Assembly (NCBI RefSeq): GCF_023101765.2
Contig: NC_064227.1
Location: forward strand, 7,821,592 to 7,885,591
Length of the DNA: 64,000 nt
Direction: 5' to 3'
Origin: Spodoptera frugiperda
Lineage: Eukaryota; Arthropoda; Insecta; Lepidoptera; Noctuidae
This document shows positions 1 through 10,300 of the stretch, in pieces (the stretch's first letter is position 1; each line of letters begins with the position of its first letter). Position numbers and translations under genes: made by a program. Below the pieces are notes generated by a model. That model saw only the letters and a program-made list of their open reading frames with translations, ran no database searches and was not told the DNA's origin.

Positions 1-1060
1 TATTTACAAAATACACAAAAACACACATCTTATACACAATCCACACATTCATCACACAACGACTGTCGTAATTAATTGAACCTAGATACTTGATCTATTT
101 ACATGTCATCATATCTATTTAGTTAAATAAGCAGAAAATTTTAGAAAATGTTGAATGTATTGTCTTCTATAATATTAAATTTCTACGGGCCTTTGTAGCC
201 AATCTTAGTTTTAATTTGTAATTCGTCAACCTAGAGAGGTTTCTGTCTTTTGCAATAAGTTTTATAAACTTTATAGATAAATAATCTTGATTTAGTAAAA
301 AATATTAATCCCAGAATATTCAATATTTTTGTTTGATAACTCTTTAGTTTGAAAATGAATGATTTTCATTTAGAAACAACAGCCTTTTACTTTTCACCTA
401 AACACACTTGCAACATCCACACTCATCTATAAACTAATAAAACATCCACTCTCACATACATCCACACGACTCTACCACCATGTTTGGTAGAGTCTTCTGC
501 GTGACGGTGTTGGTAGAGTCCATGTAGAGTAATTGTAGAGAGCTGAACGTAGTAGGAGCACAGCACGGCTTGAACTCTGCTTTTCTGTTAGTTGTCGAGT
601 AGAGTTTCTGGAAAGAAATTGGCGGTTAGCAAAATTTTCCAAATCTTAAGTCAAAGTAATGATAATTAAAAGTAACATAATACATTGACTGCCAACAAAA
701 ATCAGTTGAAGACAAATCCTCCGGTAGCGCCGGTCACTTTTGCACCCCATGGCGTTTAATGTGCAAAAAATATTTCTGAACATGTTTATCGTATCATCAT
801 GAGAGGGAAGGTTTACGATACACGTTTTAATTTTCAATTTAACGAGCCTTAACCAGACCGTGGGCCGTTCAATGTGGTTGTTAAAAATGTGTAGGTTTGC
901 AAACTGACATTTATATTTTAGCCTAATAACAAATCTGATATTTCAGAAACGAAATCGAAAACTAAGATATTTTAGAAAAACGGTTACCATACACATTCGG
1001 CCATATTCCGCGAACAAAATCTCACACTTAATTTAACCAACCAAGCAAATGAATACTCAC
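1..1060. other. AT-rich flank, no exon found
   Basis: This stretch follows the last visible exon of the activin-like gene on the minus strand and begins with its splice donor, so it is probably intron. I looked for the missing ligand C-terminus (a CC pair followed by a terminal CxCx) on the minus strand and did not find it. A patch at about 478-600 contains repeated TAGAGT/ACTCTACC motifs and resembles another patch at about 14440-14580, so it is likely a dispersed repeat. Confidence 0.5.
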
Positions 1061-1336
1061 TCTTAAAACATTATGATGATAACTATCAGTATTTGCCAGC
1101 GCAGATATCGCAGAGCAAGACCCTTTGCAGAAGTAGGCGTGATAGCCATCAGGTTTGATGATCCAGTCATCCCAGCCCAGTTCCTTGAAGCTGACGTACA
1201 GCGGCTCCCTGCAGCACTCGCTGGTGGTGGCTCCGCACTCCAGGGCTCGTCCTCTTCGCCTCTTGCCAGCATACTTGGTGTAGAGGACCAGGAATGGTCT
1301 GTGTTTCTCGTGGAAGGAGAGGGGGGCGCGGCGTAG
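1061..1336 (-). CDS. Actbeta: Activin-like ligand, coding exon 4 (start of mature domain)
   Basis: This exon is 276 bp in phase 0, with acceptor TTCAACAG and donor AGA|GTGAGTAT. It encodes the end of the prodomain, the KRRR processing site and the first half of the mature ligand, with SECCREPLYVSFKELGW and GYHAYFCKGSC. The reading frame runs open into the donor. At least one further exon is required for the remaining cysteines of the knot. Confidence 0.9.
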
Positions 1337-4300
1337 CTGTTGAAGAAGAATTTTGATTTAAGACTTTAACCCGAAACCTTAAAGTACGTTATTTAACCAT
1401 TATAACTTAGTGTGTGCGATTGTTACAAATAAAAACTACGCCGATGTCTAACTAGGGAATCAAACCCAGCTCACATTTCAGCTTTCACATTTCATTCCGT
1501 TTACGACGACTCTTTTCTTACGCCTTTCTAAGAAGAGTACATAGGTACTTATAATCTAGGATTTTCTCGTGTATCGTAAGTTTTCAAACACAATTTAAAA
1601 AATATATCAGATCAAATCAAAAACAACAATTTGTAACTCATACAAAAGATTGCCGTGCTATGTCCAAACATGCAATACATTATGCAGTAGCTGGTGGCCC
1701 AACCGTATTATACTACTTTATCTTTAAGAAGACGACTGTACTAAACATATGGATACATATTACTGTTAAATTGTAGACCACACTGTACACTATGGATGCA
1801 TTAAAGTGATTCAATTTGATTTGATTTACTACCAGAGGTAATTACGCGATTGTAAATATTCTTCTACTTTGTGAAAAAATAAAAGGAATATATCAACTCA
1901 GACATTTACCTGACAAGTTCTACAAGCGACGTGCAGCGTGTGCAGCCGCTCCCTGCCTTCGAGCCACACCCTGACTGCCCACGCCAGTTCCACCCTCACC
2001 CAGCCTTCACCAATGTTGGTCTCCTTGATGGCTATAGGCTTGGTCTTCTTGAACTGCTGCTGACTGTCCCAGTGAGCTGCTTCTGATATCACGAAGGTCT
2101 GGTTGTACTCGTCTAGTGGGTCACGTTCCTAAAAAAAGGTTTTTTTGTTGCCCAATAATAAAATTATCCAGCAAAATGGTCTTCACTATATTTAAAGTTA
2201 GGGCCTGTATCATAATCTGTCATATAAGTATAAATCAGCTGATTGCTAAATATACCGTATGGGGAAACCTTTTATGACTTAATTTAATCTACATATTTAT
2301 TATAATCTTGGGTGATGATATACGAAAAATGAGCGAAATAGGTCGTTACGCTTTATAGACGAATACTACTTGTAGTTTCATTTAAGTCATATGAGTAATT
2401 TCCTTTCTGTATGAAGACTCCTAGTAGTTACGGTACCTCATCAGGGTTAATAGCAAAGAACACCAAAATATAACAATAGTACACATACCTTATAAAACCA
2501 CAACTCGACCACGTTGACATCTTCAGGCTCCACATCAGGCGGCAGCTCGAACTGCAGACACTTGAAGGGATACCTCCCTGACGTCAGGCATTCTCCTGGA
2601 AAGATAGAGAAACAGGTTTAGACTTGATATGAACAAAATTTAGACATTCCGAATAACTAGTGGAATTTTTAAGTATCTTGGATATGTTTAACAGCGATAG
2701 ACAAGATTAAGACTGTCTCTATTAAAGAAATACAACAAAAACTTGCAATAAGCAGGTTAAGTTTGGGTTTGAAATCATGCTGGACAATACAAGCTTGACA
2801 TTCAACCACAGCAGTTTTATTTGTTGATTTTGGTTATGATTTATATTATGCCACTAATTACATCTAGTATTTTTACTGTGGCCCACTCTAGAATTTTCTC
2901 CTGTGTCGTGGGTGCGTTTACAAACATACAAGTTAACATACACATGACACCCAGACCCGAAACAACAATTTGTGGATCACACAAAGAGACATGTTACTTG
3001 GGAGACGATTACCCAGTCATCGCCCCAACCGTGCAATCATGGTTGCATATGCACGATTGTACGTTGTCATGGTACCTAATTGCATAAATCTGCTATCTCA
3101 TCTCATCCTATCTTTTCTGTCTCTCTCTTTCTTTATAGTTTCAAAGTAATAATTATAATACTATCGAGTTATACGCATATCGATAAGCCCTTGAACAATC
3201 TATAATTTGTACGAGTAACTACACGTGCGTTAGATTAGAGAATAATTAAATAATAATGTATCTATATGGTCAATTAAAAATATTAACAGTAAATTAAATA
3301 ACAATCAATATTAGTTAATCAATTATAAGATTAAAATAGCCATAACTGCAGTAATTTAAAAATAATCTGTAGCTAAATTTAATTAAACACGTACGTGTTT
3401 ATATGGCAAATTAATTAATTTAGTATGATGCACAAGGACTTTTTTCGATGGGAAGAGTCTAGAGCTAAAGTATTATTGATTTTTTTTTAAATATCACTAG
3501 TCCATTATTCAAGTTCTAAATTTATTGAAACCAGGTATTTGATACCGTCTAGTCGCTAAATTTTTACAATTTAATTTCTTTGATATTATTACAACAAAAC
3601 ATTCGTAATATATCCGGTAGTATTATACCATAATATCTTCATCTTTGGGTAATAAAAAGTAATGTTATGTTTATTTAAATGATAAGAATACAATCGTATT
3701 TTGAGAGGTCAAAACCGCCCAGTAACAACGACGAACAATAGTTCAAACACTTGGCAATTTACACTTTCAAATAACAAAAATATTTACAACATTCTTTTTT
3801 TTATCGTACTTTGGTATCTAAGCCTAAGGTCAAATATTACTAAGCAACTAAATATATATACCTGTTTAAAACAAAGTAAAGAACATTAACAATGTGTTAG
3901 GTACGTGAAATACACACGGTATAAAATGACCTATGTTAATTGGACCAAGGAGCGACCCTTGGGGCATTCCACGCGATAACAGATGAACATGTGTAGGTAC
4001 GTTATCAAAACGGCTACTATACTCTTTTATTATTCACAATAAATAAGAATATATAAAAATAATTGTTTATTAACTTGAATAAATATAATAACATAAACAT
4101 TTTGATGGTCCAATCAATCAAAGGCTTCGGACGGATTTAATATGTTTATTGTTTGATAAAATATACGTGACAAGCGGCAGATGAAGTTAATTATAACTTT
4201 AGTGGAAGTTATTTAACGATAATTGGAGCCAATTATTTTATAAATAATTATTGCATTACGCTTATAATGTAAAACATATTTACCAGTGACTCAATGTAAG

Positions 4301-7300
4301 CTCAGCTCAAATTCCCCAATATTAAAATCCGTGCTACAATTAGAAGAAACGATGATAAAACGGCCATGAGTCAGCCAACACTTTCATTAAGAATATCAAA
4401 GTCCAAACGTTGCACGATATTGTGATCTCCCGATATTGCAGTATCCGGTAACTGTTGATAACGGTCCACTGAAGTCTGTACAATTAATAACCGATACGGA
4501 GATGTCACAGCAATGTAGTAAGGTCAATAACAAGTACCTGTTTGTAATATAAATAAAGTAATAAATAAGTTTTTGATCTCTGTACTTGCAAGAAGAATGC
4601 AAGTCAATTAAGACAATGTGTCCACCAGCAGATCAACCTTCCCGTTTCTGTCAAATTTCTTTGTTCAATTTCCAACCTTATTGTTTTGATATTTGGTCGA
4701 AAATACAATGAAAAGTGTTGACAAATTGGTGTAGGTTAACCTGCTGGTTGCTCTGATATAGGTATAAAACGAAATGTGACTTGCATTTGTTGCTAAAAAT
4801 ACTGCTTAACAAAGATTGAGAGGTCGGGTTAAAAAAACATCGCTATGAAAAGGACATTGACATAATTATATTATATTTTTAAAACGTAAACTTGTTGTGT
4901 AGTTACAGTAATGTTTGATTCACTTTTTCCTTCTTATTTTGAGTTGAGCTGCGGCCTACTAGCGGGTTTACCGGGGCTCCGGCTCGAAAAGCATGGAAAA
5001 AGGAAGGAGTAGGGACGGGGTGATTTTTAGTCCGTAAGAGTCTGAAACTCCCTCTTGCCTCGCCCAAGGCGAGAGAAGACATTGGATGATTTTCCCCCCT
5101 TTAAAAAAAGTTATTAGGTCTATACAAAGAACTCATTGAATTTCCTCCTTCTCTATATTTGTATTAAAATTCTCCTTAATTAAATTTCTGTTCTTATAAA
5201 AACGTTAGGTGTAAACGAATCTGGAGCTGCGAACTACCTAGCGGGTTTACCGGGGCTCCGGCTCGAAAAGCATGAGTAGGAACGGAGTGGTTTTTAGTCA
5301 GTAAGAGTCTGACACTTCCTCTTTCTCCACGGGAGAAGTAATTACATGATTTTCCCCTTAAAAAAAACTGTATAATAAATGTCAAATATCTATTATATAA
5401 AAATAAGTCGGGTTTTCCTTCCTGACGCTATAACTCCAGATCGCACGAACCGATTTCCACGGTTTTGCATTCGATGGAAAGGTAACGGGTTCCGTGATGT
5501 TTATAGCAAAGAAAATTAAAAAAAAAAAGAGCAGGTGGCGAAACGAAGTTCGCTGGGTTTGCTAGTTCAGTATAATTTTTCATTACCTTCTGTAGTATTT
5601 ATAGTTTTAATTCTTCAAAACAATTTAAAAGAATGTACAATACTACTATGAATATTATATCAACTTTACAATAAATCTTCACCGAATTCATCTCAACATC
5701 ATTTGGAAATACCTACCCCTGATAATTATATCACACATCATTTGTTTATAAGCCCCAGTAACAAAAACCTATATACTCGAATAATCTTTCAACTTCCTTA
5801 TTTACAGAAGAATTTTCGTTTAAAAAGATAATTTATATGGCGGTTATACTGTCAATATTATTCTCGTTTCTAGTAAATACTTATATTTAATTAATTAGAT
5901 AAAACTATTTACTTGTGTGTTTGTTTATCTGAAGAGTTTTTATTCGTTTTCGAGGTAAACAGTATTAATTGGCTCTCATTATGATATTACTGAGATTTTA
6001 TATACTATACAATTACTCATAGTCATGTTTGTGTTCTCATGAGAGGCTATACATATATTATAGAATTGTCAATTCATTATTATATATAAGGTACTAGTAA
6101 CTGTCTAGTTAGTGATTCATTTCTGTCTCTCGATACAAAAATGTTGGATCGTCACGCCTTTTATCACCGAAGGGGTAGGCAGAGGTGTACATTATGGCAC
6201 ATAATGCCACTGTACAAAGTACACCCACTTTTCTACATAAAATTTTATGCAATTTTTTTTCGGACACACAGTAGACGTGACATAAAATCTGAGGCTTACA
6301 AAATGACATGGTCATCATCCACCGCTGAGCATAAGCCGCCAAAGTCTCCTAGATAGACTAGCAAAAGGATTATTTGGTTTCTCCAAATCAAACATATATT
6401 TTGAACCTATTGTAGTCCAAATTCTACACAAATGAAAGTTCCACACACAATTATCACCAAACAGACATTTTTTTACAATGAATTTTTGTTCTTATTACAA
6501 ATATATCAACTGAGCGGTTACGGGGGAGGTCACGTTTATCGTACGACAGCCGAGCTGCGCGTGATCACGAATAGGTGCTAAATAGATAAACGGGATACTT
6601 TACTTAAAGAGCACAGTTAAATCTTAAACGTGGTTTGTTTATTAGATTCTAGGATTTATAAATAGCTTTAGTTGTTTAGCTTTGCTAATAATTAATTTAT
6701 TTTAGAAATCGTTTTTAAATAGTGAATTACATAAAATAAAATTAATTTTAATCCTCGACGTATTAGACAGAGTTGAACTTATTTTCATCTCTTATGTTCC
6801 AAAGTCAAACTCAAAATTAGTTATTTCAAATAGACCAGGAAAGCACTTTTGAACGTCAATGATTCAGAAACCAATGATTACCAAATGCTTTCCAACATTT
6901 GCGGCCAATACACGACTATATTCAATCATCTTAATCCTTCATCTTTTCTTATATTAAAAAAAGAGACAATATAAACTCACAGCCAAGTTAAATAAATAAT
7001 ATATAAGCTACAAAAACGCTACGTTTTTTTGCAATCCTTCTACGAGTGCTACGAAACTTCGAATATACCGCTACGAGTGCTACGAGATTTTTACAATCCT
7101 GCTACGCGTGCTACGTAATTTTTAGAATCCGGCTACGCGTACTACGGCGCACTTATTTTAATGTTATAAGCCCAATATAGTCGTAATTACTACTGATGAA
7201 TGGCCTCAGTAAGAGGGTTTATCAGTTGACTCCGTTAACAGCTGATAACATTCAAATTAGTTTAATTAGTGACAGTTCAGGGTTCAAACTAACCAAGTTT

Positions 7301-10300
7301 TTTATTACCTCTCCCGTCCCACTTCGATATTGATATTAATTAAAATACAGTTCCGTGTCATATTTTATTTTTAATTAATGGAAAAATACAAGCTTAGGAA
7401 CCGAAGGGTGTAATTTTTTCATTCGTGAACTTTGTGTAAATTTTCGGCAACACTTCAAAGAAGAAGTAAAAAATACAAAGAAATTGTTTAAATTGACATA
7501 AATATAGCTATAAAAGGATGAGATGCGCTCAAAATATAATTATGTATCTACCCATCTGAAATCTTCATCTTTCTAGTCATCATCGAAGTAAGAAACCCAG
7601 TATTTATTTCAAAACATCGTTCATTTATTTTTATTTAACCATTGACTTGTGCTATGTAGTTATGCTAAGAAGATGCTAGCTAAGCTGTGAAATTATGCGA
7701 CCGTTTCTGCCAATACTAAGCTATGTAGCTGTGCCTGGAAGATGCGCAACTCAATGTATGCTATGTATCGATACAGCCATCGAGCCACCAATAGTATCTT
7801 TTTTATAAAAAACATAGCCTAGCTGAGTCTTTTTCCACCAGTGCTAAGCTATATGCACCAAAGAATATGATTAGTGGAAGCCAAAGTTAAAGTATTTATT
7901 TGTGTATGGGTATACTGCTATACATAAAGAGATCCTGCTGTATTTTGCTTTGGAAAGCGTACAAAATTTTACTAACGCATCAACAGCAAAGTAGCATAGC
8001 ACATCTCTGGTAGAAAGCACCCTAAATATTATGTGTGAATTTCACCCCCTAACTATATTATAACTGGCTAACAAAGACTAACATTTCCCCGTCAATTTTC
8101 TCAGCAACCATAATGTAATATAATAATTATGTTATCGAGAAAGCAGGAAGACTTGAAGCGAGTAATTGCACACAGGTCACTGTAAACGGGCAATTAACAA
8201 ACTATGAGTAATAGTATAACTAATGCACAATGCTATCTGTGATATATATTTATATATAATCGTATAATGTTATGATTAGACACATTCTTGGTGTTATAAT
8301 ACATGGTTATAATATAATGTATAACGTCTCGAGGTAATGATGGCGTACTCGTATTATAGTTTAATCATAGCTTAGACGTTAAATATTAGTCTATCTATTT
8401 GTAAACGGACTCACGATGCAAGAGAAACTCTAGTATAGCGCAAAGTTTAAAAATAAATTATATATTACAATCCACATTTCTTCACAATAACAAGAGATAT
8501 AGTCAAAACCTATTTTAGGTGTAAATAAAACCCTGTTGCTAAAAAACTGCAAAAAGTCTACAAAATCTTTGTGTTACTGTTAACAGTAGCTTGATATATT
8601 AATTTAAATACGGTAAAACGGGATGAATAACAGGAATGGGGTGAATAGATGTTATAACATTTTCCCAACATTTATTTTCCTGTATCTATGCACCCTTTGA
8701 ATTATATTCACCCAGTTTTACGGTATAGAAGATTTATATAGATTCATATATTATAGAATGAAATTAAAACTCAATCAAAAAATACCTATAGAATAACTTT
8801 CCACGTCATATCAAAATGAAAAAAAACAATATCGTATTCGTAGTATAAATAATCAAGTAAAACTGCGTCTCAACTCATAGTGGCTACTATCAGAAAACTC
8901 ACAATCTACCTATTTTACAACAAAGTAGTAAATATTTGTAACATATACAAAGATATATAAAGATATATGGGTCAGGAACTGACATTTATCTGAAAGATAA
9001 TGAAAATATTCACATGTGTTTCAGTTTATGTTATAATAAAATAAAAATTATGTATAAAAAAAATTTTGATATGTTGAATAATGGTGATTATAATATATCT
9101 ACATATTTTATGTAATGTTTAATGTTATGACTTATTATACATAATATTTTTTGTTATATTTTTATTCTACCCTTTGTAATCTGTAAAAAGACAAGATGCC
9201 TATACCTAACATAGTATAATGTAATAAAATAATTTATTTTATGTTAAGCCTTATGCAAAGATCTTACGCGTGTCCTAACAATAAATTGTAAAAAGGTTGA
9301 AGTATTTGAAGGACTAATGGGGAGGCCTTTGTTCAGCAGTGGACGTCTCTCGGCTGATGATGATGATGATGATGAAATGTTTGAAAGCAAAATAGAATAG
9401 CAATATCATACAATCGACTGCAAGGCTGGTGCGGTGGCTGGGCATTCTAGCTGCCGTGCAATGTGAAGCGAATTCGATTCCAAAATGGAGCAACACTTCG
9501 TGTTATAAAAAAAAATTACGAATAAAAAATTACCGCCTCTCAGAAAAAAAAATTACATCTTAAAACGTACAATCATACTTTCAAATCAACTTACTAACAT
9601 AACTGTTTACCGAGATAAGAAGATAAATTTAAAGTCAAAATAAAGTCACACAAAGTTGACTCGAACCTAGACCTAAACCAACAGACAACCAAACTAACAA
9701 ACACATAGTGATTCATAGTAAACAAACGATAAAAATTTCGGGAAATCCGCTTCGGACTGAGCCACTGAACAGCAAATCAGCTGGTCAGTGACGTATGTAC
9801 GACTGATATTAAATCAGTGCTCACGTCACCAGCCACCACTGATTAACTGATTAAGTAATTAGCATATAAACAATGGTTCTATTTATATCAAAGAAGTTAT
9901 TATTAGATTTGCTTGGCGTAATGTTATGGTTTTTATCGGTAATGAGGTGACGTAACGAAACCCACTTCTTACACTTAAGCTAAAATATATCTTATGTAAT
10001 ATAAGGATGCTTCAAATTTCAGTATAACTTAAAAAAAGTAATAGAATCTAAAAATATCACCTACCACTGGTTTGGCTGGTAGAAAACTCACAACAAGCCC
10101 ACCTTGTGTACACATTAATGTGCATAAAGAGTTAAATAAATAAATATAATTTACCTAAAATACTGCATATCTATTTATAAAATATTGTACCAAATTTTTC
10201 CGACCCGGTTATCGAACTCAATACCACAAGACCGTTATGTATTATACATACATACATAATAAACCAAACAACGGATGAACGGAACTAGTTATATTTATGT

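Noticed and set aside
1..1060. Last exon of the activin-like ligand
   Set aside because: No minus-strand frame with the expected CC pair and terminal CxCx pattern could be found here.
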